From: Haematomicrobium sanguinis DSM 21259
GTDB lineage: Bacteria > Actinomycetota > Actinomycetes > Actinomycetales > Micrococcaceae
Length of the DNA stretch: 64,000 bases
Assembly (NCBI RefSeq): GCF_000688395.1
Contig: NZ_JIAG01000015.1
Span: 1 to 64,000 of the forward strand
Reading direction: 5' to 3'
Notes under the pieces: model-generated
Told to the model about the DNA's origin: nothing
What the model saw: only the letters and a program-made list of their open reading frames with translations
The model's database searches: none
Part shown: piece after piece, positions 26,211 through 35,650 of the stretch
How the letters are laid out: every line of letters begins with the position of its first letter
Position numbering within the stretch: the first letter of the stretch is position 1
Made by a program: the position numbers and the translations under genes

Positions 26211-27224
26211 ATGCCAAAAGAGGCATATTTGGCCGGGTCGGGCTCGGATTTTGCACAGATGTCGCAGGATCGACGCACGCACAATGCCTTGCGGGCGGCG
26301 CAAATGTACTACCTGCAGGACATGACGATGAATGCGATTGCGCGGGAGTTGCGGGTGTCGCGATCCAGCGTGTCGAGGTTGTTGTCGCTGGCCCGCGGCA
26401 CCGGCCTGGTGGAAATCCGCGTCAATAATCCCTTAGAGCGGGCGCCGTTGCTGGAGCAGCGCATCAACGAAATTTTCGGTGTGGACGCGCACGTGGTGCC
26501 GATTGCGGCGACGGCCAATCCCACCGAGGTGCTTGAAAGCGTGGCGATTCAGGCTGCCCGCACCATTGGGCCCTTGATCAGTTCCGATTCGGTGATCGGT
26601 GTGGCCTGGGGCTCCACGATCCACGCGGTGAGCCGGCACTTGAATCGGAAGCCCACTCAGGGGTGTACCGTGGTGCAGCTCAATGGCGCCGGAAACACGC
26701 AGACGAGCGGCATTTCCTACGCCACCGACATTTTGCACCGGTTTTCCGAGGCATACGGGGCGCGTGCAGAGCAATTTCCCGTACCTGCGTTCTTCGACAA
26801 CCCGGAAACCAAGACCGCGATGTGGAAGGAACGGAGCGTGCGGCGCATTTTGGATCTGCAGGACAATATGTCGATCGCCATCTTCGGGGTTGGATCGACG
26901 GACTCACGGGTGCCCTCACATGTGTATGCCGGCGGATATCTGGAAGAAAAGGATTTGGCGGTCCTGAACCGGGAAGGGGCCGTCGGCGATGTGGCGACGA
27001 AATTCTTCCGGGCCGACGGCTCCAGTGACGGAATCTCAATCAATGACCGCTCGACCGGCCCCAATGCGAAACGGTTACAGCGCGTGCCGCAACGCGTGTG
27101 CGTGGTTTCCGGCGACACCAAGGTGCCTGGCTTGCGCGGTGCTCTGGCCGGGGGCATGGTGACCGATCTCATTCTGGATGAGGTCACGGCGGCGCAACTC
27201 ATTGGCGGGGCGGCTCACGCCTAG
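26211..27224 (+). CDS. SorC-family transcriptional regulator, probable glp regulator
   Basis: A 337-residue regulator with an N-terminal winged helix-turn-helix (about 18-65: AAQMYYLQDMTMNAIARELR, then VSRSSVSRLLSLAR). A SorC/DeoR-like sugar-phosphate-binding domain fills the rest (GVAWGSTIHAVSRHL near 125, a phosphate-site-like SIAIFGVGSTDS near 225, and C-terminal GALAGGMVTDLILDE). Such proteins are released from DNA by a phosphorylated sugar or polyol. It is divergent from glpD, so glycerol-3-phosphate or dihydroxyacetone phosphate are plausible effectors (inference). The start is uncertain: ATG 26211 is chosen, while 26157 would add 18 residues and run through the palindrome. Confidence 0.85.
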   Translation: MPKEAYLAGSGSDFAQMSQDRRTHNALRAAQMYYLQDMTMNAIARELRVSRSSVSRLLSLARGTGLVEIRVNNPLERAPLLEQRINEIFGVDAHVVPIAATANPTEVLESVAIQAARTIGPLISSDSVIGVAWGSTIHAVSRHLNRKPTQGCTVVQLNGAGNTQTSGISYATDILHRFSEAYGARAEQFPVPAFFDNPETKTAMWKERSVRRILDLQDNMSIAIFGVGSTDSRVPSHVYAGGYLEEKDLAVLNREGAVGDVATKFFRADGSSDGISINDRSTGPNAKRLQRVPQRVCVVSGDTKVPGLRGALAGGMVTDLILDEVTAAQLIGGAAHA

Positions 27225-27245
27225 TTCCTCGATAGACTGAATCTC

Positions 27246-28208
27246 ATGTATCCCGAACGCACTCCCGACCGTGTCCTGACGCTCCGCTTCCGCGACACAT
27301 CGCAACGGATGTGGGAATTCCTGCCGGTCGAGGGCGAGCGAGGAATCATTGGCGGGGCGCTGGAGTCAGACGCGCCCGAAGCCGAGGAGCCCCGCACAAT
27401 CTTCGTGGTGCACGGTTTCCGTGGCAACCATCACGGACTGGACCGGCTCATCGCAGCGCTCCCTCAGTACCGAATACTGATCCCGGATCTGCCCGGCTTT
27501 GGCGAGTCCGAGCCGTTTGACGGCCCGCATGACGTGCAGTCCTATGTCGACTTTGTGCTCTGGTGCGCAGACAACCTCGATCTCGGAGCGAACCCGGTCT
27601 TGCTCGGGCACTCGTTCGGTTCCATTGTGGCTGCCCACGCGATTGCCCGCGGCGATGAACACCCCTTTTCGGCATTGGTGCTTCTGAACCCGATCAGCGA
27701 GCCACCGTTGCGCAGCCGCAACGCGGTGGGTGCGCGCGCCGCGCAACTGTATTACTGGCTGGGCGCCAAACTACCGGAATCCGCGGGCATGTCGCTGCTG
27801 AGCAATCCGGGCATCGTGCGAATCATGAGCATCATGATGGCCAAGACCCGGAACCCCGATTTGCGCCGCTACATTCATGGGCAGCATGCGCAATATTTTT
27901 CTGACTTCGCCAACCGACAGGTGGTACTGGAATCTTTTAACGCGTCGGTCAGTCATGACGTCAGCGAGGTTGCCGGCGAGCTCAACATCCCCACTCTCCT
28001 CATTGCCGGTGATAAGGATGATCTCGGCTCGGTGGAGACCCAAAAGGCGCTCGCTGGCAACATCGCCGAATCAACGCTTCGCATCATTTCCGGCGCCGGC
28101 CACTTGGTGCATTACGAAACGCCCATGCTCGCCGCCGTGATGATCGATGAGTTCCTGGACGCTCCGCAACAGGGCGCAACCCACATGGAGGGCCACGCCA
28201 CCCGATGA
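27246..28208 (+). CDS. Alpha/beta hydrolase
   Basis: A 320-residue alpha/beta-hydrolase-fold protein, cytosolic (no signal peptide). It has the oxyanion-hole region VHGFRGNHHGLDRL (about 58-71), LIPDLPGFGESEPF, the nucleophile elbow LLGHSFGSIVAAH (about 117-130) with Ser, the acid in IAGDKDD and the catalytic His in GAGHLVHYE (near 286). All three triad residues are therefore present. It overlaps the next gene, a glycosyltransferase, by four bases (ATGA), so the two are translationally coupled. The substrate cannot be told from sequence; a role with the glycosyltransferase in lipid or cell-envelope metabolism is a guess. Confidence 0.85.
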   Translation: MYPERTPDRVLTLRFRDTSQRMWEFLPVEGERGIIGGALESDAPEAEEPRTIFVVHGFRGNHHGLDRLIAALPQYRILIPDLPGFGESEPFDGPHDVQSYVDFVLWCADNLDLGANPVLLGHSFGSIVAAHAIARGDEHPFSALVLLNPISEPPLRSRNAVGARAAQLYYWLGAKLPESAGMSLLSNPGIVRIMSIMMAKTRNPDLRRYIHGQHAQYFSDFANRQVVLESFNASVSHDVSEVAGELNIPTLLIAGDKDDLGSVETQKALAGNIAESTLRIISGAGHLVHYETPMLAAVMIDEFLDAPQQGATHMEGHATR

Positions 28209-29299
28209 AAATCGTCTACGATGCGCGCTTCACCCGTTTCGATTTCCCAGACGGCCTGACCCGCTATGGCGCCAGCATCATGGCCGAGCTCGCCAAAATC
28301 GCCGACGTCACGATGCTCATTAACGACGAGCGGCAACTCGATCTCCTCCCCGATCGACCCTGGGTCAAGGTGAATGCGCCCACCTCCATCTCTGAGCTAT
28401 GGGTTGCCCGGAAGATCAATGAGCTCACGCCGGATGTGGTGGTGTCCCCGCTGCAAACGATGGGTTCCTGGGGCCGCGACTACGCCCTGATCCTGACATG
28501 CCAAGACCTGACCTATTACCAGTTCCCACAGGCCCCCGGTTTCTTGCCGAAGCCGGTCCAGTGGCTCTGGTTTTTGTACCACCAGATGTATTGGCCACAG
28601 CGCATCCTGCTGAACCGGCCGGAGATTGTCGCGACGATTTCCCGTACCACGGAACGGCTGATGCGCAAGCACCGCTTCACGAAGAAACCCATCCGTTTGG
28701 TGTCCAACGCGCCGCAACCGGCGAAGCCGCGCGATTCGGACGCGGGTCATGATATGAGCCTCGTGTACATGGGCTCGTTTATGCCCTACAAGAATGCGGA
28801 AACCATTATGCGCGCCGCTTCCCTGCTCCCCGAGTTCACGATTCACCTGCTCTCCGGGATACGCCCGGAACGCGAAGCCGAATTGCGGGCATTAGCGCCG
28901 GAGGCAACGAATGTGGTCTTCCACCGCGGAGTGACAGATCAGGAATATGACACCTTGCTCCGCCGCGCCACCGCGCTCGTCACGCTTTCTAAGTCTGAAG
29001 GTTTCGGCTTGCCCCTCATTGAAGCGATGCAGGTGGGCACCCCGGTGATCGCTTCAGACATCGAGATATTCCGCGAGGTCGGCGCTGACGCGGTGCGCTT
29101 TGTTCCGGCCGAGGATCATGAGGCTTTTGCCCGCGCGGCGAAGGAATTGAAGAACGACGGCGAGTGGCTGGCTTCCAGCCAGCGCGGACTTGTGCGGGCC
29201 AAGGCATATTCCTGGCGCGATTCGGCGGCAGCGTTGCGCAGTGCGGCTGGCGAGGCGCTCGCACTGCGCTCTCAGCGCAGAGCGGCCAAAAGAAGGTGA
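28205..29299 (+). CDS. Glycosyltransferase family 4 (GT-B fold)
   Basis: A 364-residue retaining-type glycosyltransferase. The C-terminal nucleotide-sugar domain is clear: LVYMGSFMPYKNAETIMRAA (about 180-200), LSGIRPERE, and the EX7E-like SKSEGFGLPLIEAMQVGTPV (about 261-280), followed by IASDIEIFREVGADAV. The N-terminal acceptor domain begins KIVYDARFTRFDFPDGLTRYG. No membrane helix. It is translated from an ATG within the hydrolase stop (ATGA). The basic tail (RSQRRAAKRR) may touch the membrane. Donor and acceptor are unknown; mannosyltransferases of envelope glycolipids are one possibility. Confidence 0.86.
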   Translation: MKIVYDARFTRFDFPDGLTRYGASIMAELAKIADVTMLINDERQLDLLPDRPWVKVNAPTSISELWVARKINELTPDVVVSPLQTMGSWGRDYALILTCQDLTYYQFPQAPGFLPKPVQWLWFLYHQMYWPQRILLNRPEIVATISRTTERLMRKHRFTKKPIRLVSNAPQPAKPRDSDAGHDMSLVYMGSFMPYKNAETIMRAASLLPEFTIHLLSGIRPEREAELRALAPEATNVVFHRGVTDQEYDTLLRRATALVTLSKSEGFGLPLIEAMQVGTPVIASDIEIFREVGADAVRFVPAEDHEAFARAAKELKNDGEWLASSQRGLVRAKAYSWRDSAAALRSAAGEALALRSQRRAAKRR

Positions 29300-29305
29300 C
29301 CTAGC

Positions 29306-29566
29306 TCAGTTCCGGGTGACGAGCGCTACCCACTCTTCCGAGGGGATGGGCAGTTCAAGGTCGTCTGGCAGTTCTTTCAGCGGTGCATCGTAGGTGGCAA
29401 TCGTGATGATCTCATCCGCAGTGAACGGACCGTCCACCGGCGCCGCTGAAAGAGTTTCTTGCAACTTGACGAGGTCGCTTGCCTTGATGATTTCTGCCTG
29501 CTCCCCAGTGAACGGCTCGTCAACAGGCAAGCCAAAAGTTTCGTCCGAGTTGTGATCAACTGCCAT
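29306..29566 (-). CDS. Unknown 86-residue acidic protein with an internal repeat
   Basis: A small acidic protein I do not recognise. The ATG at 29566 has AAAGG six bases upstream; an upstream in-frame start at 29611 would add 15 residues without a good site. No signal peptide, membrane helix or cysteine. Two related segments, PVDEPFTGEQAEIIKAS (about 14-30) and PVDGPFTADEIITIATY (about 43-59), repeat the pattern P-V-D-x-P-F-T. The gene is convergent with the glycosyltransferase (6 bases apart) and upstream of priA on the same strand, separated by about 106 bases with a GTGCCC/GGGCAC hairpin (29591-29611). Confidence 0.65.
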   Translation of the reverse strand: MAVDHNSDETFGLPVDEPFTGEQAEIIKASDLVKLQETLSAAPVDGPFTADEIITIATYDAPLKELPDDLELPIPSEEWVALVTRN

Positions 29567-29672
29567 TTTATGCCTTTCAGATCCGTGCCGGTGCCCACAT
29601 CTGCGGGGCACTTCTCAAAACCTTAGTGTGAACTCCGCCGGCACGCTAGATCCTCAATAAATGACACGGGAG

Positions 29673-31664
29673 TCACAGGCCGTCGGTACTGTCCATGACG
29701 ATCTTGACGCGATCTTCCGCGTCGCGTGCCGTGGGCGCCAGGTCAATGCGCCGCTGGCGCAGTGCGTGCGCAACGTCAGCGGCTATCCCATAGGAGTAAA
29801 GAACGACGGCCCGGTGATTTCCGCCACCCGCGTGTGGTTCAGCGGCGCTGGTCACGAACACCTGGGCGGATTCGGGGAGTTGCAAACCGTTCATGAATGC
29901 CGACACGGACTTTTGGGTGCCGGTCACAGTGGCGACCCTGCGGATCGGCGGCATACCGACTTCGCGAGCCTCCTCGAGTTCGCGTTCTGCCGCGCCGACC
30001 GGGGCCCATCGCACCAGGAAGCTTGCCGGGTGTTGGTGGCTCGACACCACAACGGCTTCTCCCCCGTCGTGCTGTGGTCTCGCGCGGATTGCGGCGTTGA
30101 ACCAGTTCCGGACAACTTGTGCTTGCGCGTCCAGCGCGGTCCGTGAAAGAGACTTGTCGCCGTCGAGAAGCACTACCGCCGCGTAACCGGCCTCGCACTC
30201 CGGTTCGGCGCCCGGGGTCGCAATAACAATCGCCGGATCATCGCCAACCGCATCGATAATGTGTGTGCCTGCGGACTCCAGCACTCGCGCCTCGGGGAAG
30301 GACCGTGCGAGCTCTTGCGCCGTACGCGCAGACCCGACGGTGGTCAGGCGCACCGTATCATTGCCGCACTCGGGGCAATCGAACGGATCGGCAACCCAAC
30401 CGCACGCCGGGCACTCGGGCTTGAGACCTTCGCCGCGGAGCACCAACGAGGTTCCGCACTTTTCACAGAGAGCCGCGCTGCGGCAACGTGTGCACGCCAA
30501 CGCGGGGGCATAACCGCGACGCGCCACCTGAACCAGTACCGGCCCTCGCTCTAGCCCGTTCTTGATGGCAAGCCAGGCGCGGTGCGGTAGTCGCGACAAA
30601 CGTGCCAGCGGATCGCGTTCCTGCTCAAAGTCATCCGCCGTCGAGACGACTTGGGGCGTGCCAGCACGGATTTCCTCTCGCGACGGCGCGAGCTCGCGCA
30701 ACCACCCGTTGTCCACGAGCCGTTGCACTTGAACAGAGCGGCTCGGCCCCGTGAAGAGCAGGTCGGTATCGTCAAGTTGGGAGCGTAAGAGCGCGACTTC
30801 GCGCGCATGAAAATAGGGCGCCCTCGGGTCCGTGAAGGAGGGGTCTTCGTCATCAAAAACGCCAATGAACGCGACATTTCGGCACGGCGCGAACAGTGCC
30901 GAGCGGGTCCCCAAAATAACCCTGGCCTCGCCGTGCAACACCCGCAAGAACTCGCGGTAGCGCAGGGTGGGGCCGTCGTCACTGGAAAGCACCGCAATGT
31001 CCGCAGGGTCTAGCCCTCGCTCGGCGGCGAGCTCCGCCGCCCGTTCCTTGAGGACATCCAGATCGCGCGCGTCCGGAACCACAACAATCGCGGCACCCTT
31101 GGCGCCAACGGCATCGAGAGCCCGGACCAAAAGCTGATCAAACCGCAGCCGCGAGTTCCCCGTCGGGTTCAGCGTAATCGTCGCGCCGCGCTGCGGTGAC
31201 CGCGCCGTCGGCGCATCCAGTTCCGGAACATCCAGAAATTCCTGATCGACCCGGGCAACCCGCGGCACCACTGCGCTGCGCAACACATCGGAGAGCACCC
31301 CCACGTACCGGTCCGCGACGGCGCGCGCGAGCCGATACACCTCTGGGGTCAACACCGGCTGGGGCGAGACGACCTTGCGAATGTCCTGAACCTTCACACC
31401 GGGCTCGGGCGATGCTACCCGCTCGATAATGTAGCCAAACATCGCACGTCCGCCGAAGACCACTTTCACCCGGACGCCAGGTTGCGCCTCGGCATCCAGG
31501 TCATCTGGAACGGAGTAGTCGTAGAGCTTGTCCAGCGCCGGGACGGGAGTGTCGAGGGCAACGCGCGCGATCGGTAACGACGCACTACTCACGGAAGGAG
31601 GCTCACTCGGTGTCTCTTGAGGTGCCTGATCGAAGAGCGCGTCTCCCCCGCCGTTCATGGGCAC
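29673..31664 (-). CDS. priA: Primosomal protein N' (PriA), helicase-degenerate actinobacterial form
   Basis: PriA recognises stalled forks and restarts replication. This 663-residue copy keeps the N-terminal fork-binding domain (VALDTPVPALDKLYDYSVP) and the paired zinc-binding cysteines (CTRCRSAALCEKCG and CPACGWVADPFDCPECG, about 395-440). The helicase core is degenerate: no GxGKT Walker A is present (the region reads VRALDAVGAKGAAIVVVP), and the DEAH box is replaced by FDDEDPSF. This loss is usual for actinobacterial PriA, which is thought not to act as a helicase. It follows metK by three bases. GTG at 31664 or ATG at 31658 may be the start. Confidence 0.9.
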   Translation of the reverse strand: MPMNGGGDALFDQAPQETPSEPPSVSSASLPIARVALDTPVPALDKLYDYSVPDDLDAEAQPGVRVKVVFGGRAMFGYIIERVASPEPGVKVQDIRKVVSPQPVLTPEVYRLARAVADRYVGVLSDVLRSAVVPRVARVDQEFLDVPELDAPTARSPQRGATITLNPTGNSRLRFDQLLVRALDAVGAKGAAIVVVPDARDLDVLKERAAELAAERGLDPADIAVLSSDDGPTLRYREFLRVLHGEARVILGTRSALFAPCRNVAFIGVFDDEDPSFTDPRAPYFHAREVALLRSQLDDTDLLFTGPSRSVQVQRLVDNGWLRELAPSREEIRAGTPQVVSTADDFEQERDPLARLSRLPHRAWLAIKNGLERGPVLVQVARRGYAPALACTRCRSAALCEKCGTSLVLRGEGLKPECPACGWVADPFDCPECGNDTVRLTTVGSARTAQELARSFPEARVLESAGTHIIDAVGDDPAIVIATPGAEPECEAGYAAVVLLDGDKSLSRTALDAQAQVVRNWFNAAIRARPQHDGGEAVVVSSHQHPASFLVRWAPVGAAERELEEAREVGMPPIRRVATVTGTQKSVSAFMNGLQLPESAQVFVTSAAEPHAGGGNHRAVVLYSYGIAADVAHALRQRRIDLAPTARDAEDRVKIVMDSTDGL

Positions 31665-31667
31665 ACG

Positions 31668-32879
31668 CTACGCGCCGAAGTATGCGCGCAGTTCATCCAC
31701 CTTGTTGGTCTGTTCCCAGGTAAAGGTGTCGCCCTCGCGGCCAAAGTGCCCATGCGCCGCCGTCTTCTGATAGATCGGCCGCTTCAAATCCAGGGCGTTA
31801 ATGATGCCGAGGGGCCGCAAGTCGAAGACCGCCTCGACGGCTTCGCTAATCTTGGCCGGATCCACGGTATGCGTGCCGAAGGTCTCCACATAAATCCCGA
31901 CCGGGCGAGCCACACCGATCGCGTAGGCGACCTGAATTTCGGCGCGCTTCGCTAATCCTGCGGCGACCACATTCTTCGCGACCCAGCGCATCGCGTACGC
32001 GGCCGAGCGGTCCACCTTCGACGGGTCTTTCCCGCTAAAGGCGCCGCCGCCGTGCCGGGCCATACCGCCATAGGTATCGACAATGATCTTCCGTCCGGTC
32101 AATCCCGCATCACCCACCGGGCCGCCAATAATGAACGCACCCCCGGGGTTCAAAATGTGCTTCATGCCGGAGGTGTCCAGTCCCGACTTCTCCATCACCG
32201 GTGCCACGACCTGTTCTGCCAGGTCGGAGCGCAACTCCTCCAGGTCTACACCTGCCATGTGTTGGGAGGACACCACCACGGTGTCCACCGACACCGGGAC
32301 GTCGCCGTCATATCCGACGGTGACCTGTGTCTTTCCATCGGGCAAGAGGTAGGGCAAGGTCCCGTTTTGCCGCACCTCGGTCAGCCGCTCGGAGAGCCTG
32401 TGCGCCAAGAAGATCGGGGTCGGCATGAGCGAGGGCGTCTCATCGCTGGCGTAGCCAAACATGATGCCTTGATCGCCCGCGCCCTGCGCGTCATACGGGT
32501 CGACGTTGCGACCTTCGCGCACTTCCAGCGAATTGAACACACCGTCAAAAATTTCCGGGCTCTGCTGGCCGATGGACACCGAGACGCCGCAACGTGCCCC
32601 GTCAAAACCGTTGGCCGAGGAGTCATAGCCGATATCCAAAATGGTTTGCCGCACTATCTGCGGAATCTCGACGTAGCCTTCTGTCGTCACCTCGCCGGCG
32701 ACATGGACCAGTCCAGTCGTGGTGAGGGTTTCGACGGCGACCCGGGATTCCGGATCCGCCTCAAGCATCGCGTCCAGAATGGCATCGCTGATTTGGTCGC
32801 AAATCTTGTCGGGGTGGCCCTCGGTCACGGACTCGGAGGTGAATTTGCGCAAGTGTGAATTAGTGGGGTTTTCGGTCAC
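31668..32879 (-). CDS. metK: S-adenosylmethionine synthetase
   Basis: Makes S-adenosylmethionine from methionine and ATP. The 403-residue protein has all signatures: [24 protein letters not shown] (about 12-35), the hexapeptide [11 protein letters not shown] (about 125-135), and the phosphate-binding loop [16 protein letters not shown] (about 276-291). Length is normal for the family. It lies in the conserved order coaBC-metK-priA. The 63-base upstream spacer holds no room for a SAM riboswitch, and none was seen. Confidence 0.97.
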   Translation of the reverse strand: MTENPTNSHLRKFTSESVTEGHPDKICDQISDAILDAMLEADPESRVAVETLTTTGLVHVAGEVTTEGYVEIPQIVRQTILDIGYDSSANGFDGARCGVSVSIGQQSPEIFDGVFNSLEVREGRNVDPYDAQGAGDQGIMFGYASDETPSLMPTPIFLAHRLSERLTEVRQNGTLPYLLPDGKTQVTVGYDGDVPVSVDTVVVSSQHMAGVDLEELRSDLAEQVVAPVMEKSGLDTSGMKHILNPGGAFIIGGPVGDAGLTGRKIIVDTYGGMARHGGGAFSGKDPSKVDRSAAYAMRWVAKNVVAAGLAKRAEIQVAYAIGVARPVGIYVETFGTHTVDPAKISEAVEAVFDLRPLGIINALDLKRPIYQKTAAHGHFGREGDTFTWEQTNKVDELRAYFGA

Positions 32880-32942
32880 CGTCTCACTCTATAACTTCGC
32901 TAGGACATTGACCGAAGCCATGTTGCGCTAGGTTCCCGTGAT

Positions 32943-34211
32943 TTATCTCTCGCGCCCCGAGACGGCTTCGGCGACCCGAGCGAGTACCGCCCGCGCCACG
33001 TCCGTCTTGCTACCGGAGACCGCCTCCGGTTCGGCGTCCTTGCTCAACAGCAGCACGGCGTTGGCGTCCTCGCCGAACACCTTCCCGTGGTCAACCTCGT
33101 TCAGCACCATCAAGTCGGCGCCTTTTGCCTCGAGCTTCGCCTGCCCATACTCAAGCGCAGAGCCGCGATCGTCACCGGTTTCGGCGGCAAAGCCGACAAT
33201 GTACTGTCCTTCTCCGCCCGGGCGCGTCGCCCCCAGCTCGGCGAGAATGTCGGGGTTGCGCACCAGGGTGATGACCGGGTCCGCCTCATCGCCGCGTTTC
33301 TTCATTTTTGTGGCGGCGACCTCTTGCGGCCGGTAGTCGGCGACGGCCGCGGCCATAATAACGACGTCGGAGCTCGCCGCTTGCTCGAGGGTCACCTCGC
33401 GCATTCCCAGCGCAGATTCCACCTGGATCACTTCGACGCCGGTGGGTGCCGGGACATCCAAATGCGCGGCCACGAGGGTTACCTGGGCGCCCAGGTCGCG
33501 GGCGGCAGCCGCCAACGCCACCCCTTGTTTCCCCGAAGAACGGTTCCCTAAAAATCGCACCGGATCCAACGGCTCGCGCGTCCCTCCGGCGGTGACCAGC
33601 ACGGATTTTCCGCTCAAGGCGAGCGGATGCGAAGGCGAGCTTTCTGCGCTTGAGGAGGCATCGCCGTCGTGCATTTGTGATAGCTGGAAGGCGGGAAGTT
33701 CACGGATAAATGCGTAGATGTCGCCCGGCTCGGGGAGGCGACCCGCGCCCGTGTCGGTGCCGGTGAGTCGGCCCACTGCTGGGTCCATCACGGCGACTCC
33801 GCGCTCACGCAACACGGCGACGTTGTCCTGGGTGGCCGGGTGCTCCCACATTTCGGTGTGCATGGCCGGGATCATCACGAGCTTGTCTGCCGCCATCAAC
33901 ATGGTGGCGCCGAGCAGATCGCTAGCCAGGCCCAGACGGGCTTTGGCGAGCAGGTCGGCGGTCGCGGGCGCGACGATCACGAGGTCGGCCTCGTGCCCGA
34001 GGCGCACATGGGCCACCTCATCCACGTCATCGAAGACGGAGGAGGTGACCTTGTGGTGGCTGAGCGCCTCCCAGGTGGCCGCCCCGACAAATTCCAGCGA
34101 GGCGCTCGTCGGGATGACGCGCACGTCATGGCCATCCTCGGTGAGAAGGCGAAGCAGGGAGGCAACCTTGTAGGCGGCGATCCCGGCGCCCACCCCGAGG
34201 ATGATGTTCAT
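32943..34211 (-). CDS. coaBC: Bifunctional phosphopantothenoylcysteine decarboxylase/synthetase
   Basis: Carries out two steps of coenzyme A synthesis: joining of cysteine to 4'-phosphopantothenate (CoaB) and decarboxylation of the product (CoaC). The 422 residues show the flavoprotein N-half (GVGAGIAAYKVASLLRLL, catalytic His in LSHHKVTSSVF, VIVAPATADLLAKARLGLASDLL, MIPAMHTEMWEHPATQDN). The C-half contains LVTAGGTREPLDPVRFLGNRS and YIVGFAAETGD. The linker between the halves (about 180-200) carries the QMHDGDASSS copy of the dispersed motif. Confidence 0.95.
   Translation of the reverse strand: MNIILGVGAGIAAYKVASLLRLLTEDGHDVRVIPTSASLEFVGAATWEALSHHKVTSSVFDDVDEVAHVRLGHEADLVIVAPATADLLAKARLGLASDLLGATMLMAADKLVMIPAMHTEMWEHPATQDNVAVLRERGVAVMDPAVGRLTGTDTGAGRLPEPGDIYAFIRELPAFQLSQMHDGDASSSAESSPSHPLALSGKSVLVTAGGTREPLDPVRFLGNRSSGKQGVALAAAARDLGAQVTLVAAHLDVPAPTGVEVIQVESALGMREVTLEQAASSDVVIMAAAVADYRPQEVAATKMKKRGDEADPVITLVRNPDILAELGATRPGGEGQYIVGFAAETGDDRGSALEYGQAKLEAKGADLMVLNEVDHGKVFGEDANAVLLLSKDAEPEAVSGSKTDVARAVLARVAEAVSGRER
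33652..33674 (-). repeat. Dispersed in-frame motif, copy in coaBC
   Basis: Begins GAGGAGGCATCGCCGTCG on the plus strand; these 18 bases are identical to the aroE copy at 50541. The coding strand reads QMHDGDASS, in the linker between the CoaC and CoaB domains. Confidence 0.75.
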
Positions 34212-34223
34212 GGTTGGGTGCTG

Positions 34224-34502
34224 TTACTCGGCGGCGCTCAGCTGCGGTTCCGGCTTGCTCGGGGTGCAGGTGAGCATACCTTCGTTGATTTCGCGTAGCG
34301 CGATCGAGAGCGCCTTTTCATTCAGGCGGGTGTCCACGAGCGGGCCGACGTACTCGAAAAGGCCCTCGTGCAGTTGCGCGTAGTAGGCGTTGATCTGACG
34401 GGCGCGCTTGGCGCTGTAAATGACCAGGGCGTACTTGGAATCGGTTTCCTTCAACAGGGAATCGATCGGCGGATTGATGATGCCTTCAAGCTGTACGGAC
34501 AC
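34224..34502 (-). CDS. rpoZ: RNA polymerase omega subunit
   Basis: Small RNA polymerase subunit that helps the beta' subunit fold and assemble. The 92 residues contain the family core [30 protein letters not shown] (about 11-40) and [13 protein letters not shown] (about 65-77), with a short acidic tail. The GTG start overlaps the gmk stop by one base (TAGTG), and coaBC follows after 12 bases, so gmk-rpoZ-coaBC form a tightly packed unit. Confidence 0.95.
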   Translation of the reverse strand: MSVQLEGIINPPIDSLLKETDSKYALVIYSAKRARQINAYYAQLHEGLFEYVGPLVDTRLNEKALSIALREINEGMLTCTPSKPEPQLSAAE

Positions 34503-35104
34503 TAATTCTCCAAAGTTGTGCGGGCGTTCGGTGCCGCAACGGGGTGCGGGGTGATGCCCATGATTGAAACAAGCTCGGCCGAGGCGCGTTCAACGGTGTC
34601 ATTGATGACGGTGAAATCGAACTCCGATTCGGCAGCGAGTTCTATTTTAGCGGTTTCTAGCCGTCTTTGCTGTTCCTCGGCGCTTTCTGTGCCGCGTCCC
34701 ACAAGCCGGTGCACCAATTCTTCCCAGCTGGGCGGTGCGAGAAACACAAAATGCGCTTCCGGCATGGCCTCTTTCACTTGGCGTGCGCCCTGCAAGTCGA
34801 TTTCCAGGAGCACCTTTTTGCCCTCCTGGAGGGCTCGCTCCACGGTGGCCCGAATGGTGCCGTACCGGTTGCGACCGTGCACCACGGCCCACTCCAGCAT
34901 TTGTCCGCTCGCGACGAGTTCGTCGAAGCGTTCGGGACCGACAAAATAGTAGTGCACGCCGTCGATTTCGCCCGGGCGCGGGTCGCGGGTGGTGGCCGAG
35001 ACGCTCAGCCACACCTCCGGGTAGTTATCCCTGATGAACGTGGAAACTGTGCCTTTGCCGACCGCTGTGGGGCCGGCCAAAACCGTCAGTTTCGTGTCGC
35101 TCAC
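34502..35104 (-). CDS. gmk: Guanylate kinase
   Basis: Phosphorylates GMP to GDP. The 200-residue protein has the P-loop [12 protein letters not shown] (about 9-20; slightly unusual in having T-A-V rather than S-G-V) and the GMP-binding region [22 protein letters not shown] (about 35-57). [24 protein letters not shown] and the lid region [20 protein letters not shown] follow. Length is normal. It lies 10 bases after mihF, the usual actinobacterial arrangement. Confidence 0.95.
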   Translation of the reverse strand: MSDTKLTVLAGPTAVGKGTVSTFIRDNYPEVWLSVSATTRDPRPGEIDGVHYYFVGPERFDELVASGQMLEWAVVHGRNRYGTIRATVERALQEGKKVLLEIDLQGARQVKEAMPEAHFVFLAPPSWEELVHRLVGRGTESAEEQQRRLETAKIELAAESEFDFTVINDTVERASAELVSIMGITPHPVAAPNARTTLEN

Positions 35105-35113
35105 GCGTGGACC

Positions 35114-35446
35114 TCATTCTTTGCGTTTGGGGGATGAATGCCGATCCACATAATCTACCAAAGCGCGCTTTTGGTTGACGCCGAGCCCGCGGATCCTGCG
35201 GGTGGGTGCGATCTTGATTTCTTCCATGATGCCCAGGGCGCGCTTTTCGCCAATGCCGGGCAGGCAGCGGAGCAGATCCATGACCTTGAGGCGGCCGATG
35301 GACTCGCGTTCGGCGTCTTCATTGACAATCCTCGCGATGCTGAGAGTGCCGGCTCGCAACTGTTCCTTCACCTCGGCTCTCTCAGCACGAGCAATCGCTG
35401 CCTTGGCTCTGGCCGCTTTTCGTTGATCTTCTGTTAGCGGTTTCAC
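35114..35446 (-). CDS. mihF: Actinobacterial integration host factor (mIHF)
   Basis: A DNA-binding nucleoid protein essential in several actinobacteria and named for its role in phage L5 integration. About 110 residues: a basic Lys/Ala-rich N-terminal helix (RKAARAKAAIARAERAEVK), then an S13-like helix-two-turn-helix core with MDLLRCLPGIGEKRALGIMEE (about 55-75) and RIRGLGVNQKRALVDYV. The GTG at 35446, preceded by AGAGG at seven bases, is preferred over starts upstream to 35482. In related genomes it directly follows pyrF; here an unrelated islet of about 1.4 kb separates them. Confidence 0.92.
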   Translation of the reverse strand: MKPLTEDQRKAARAKAAIARAERAEVKEQLRAGTLSIARIVNEDAERESIGRLKVMDLLRCLPGIGEKRALGIMEEIKIAPTRRIRGLGVNQKRALVDYVDRHSSPKRKE

Positions 35447-35650
35447 ACGCACGGGCCTCTTCCTATGGTGCAGGCACCACAAGTGGGGGAATCGCTTAAC
35501 CTACCCTGAACCTACTACTTAGGCCGGATAATTATCAATGATCAATGTGTTGTTGCGGCGCTCTTGGGCCTTCCCTTTTCTTATTCTTGTGGCACATGGA
35601 GTCGTCAGAGTCTTCATTGTGCCCAGATACTGACGGAAGTAGACGGCGGG
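35447..35650. other. Intergenic region between mihF and the accessory islet
   Basis: About 200 bp, AT-richer than the flanking housekeeping genes. It must hold the mihF promoter on the minus strand. No convincing promoter hexamers, hairpins or repeats were picked out by eye. Confidence 0.4.

Noticed and set aside
31640-31664. PriA N-terminus MNGGGDA as a motif copy
   Set aside because: Similar at protein level only; the DNA does not share a convincing run with the other copies.
32880-32942. SAM riboswitch before metK
   Set aside because: The spacer is only 63 bases and has no fitting structure.
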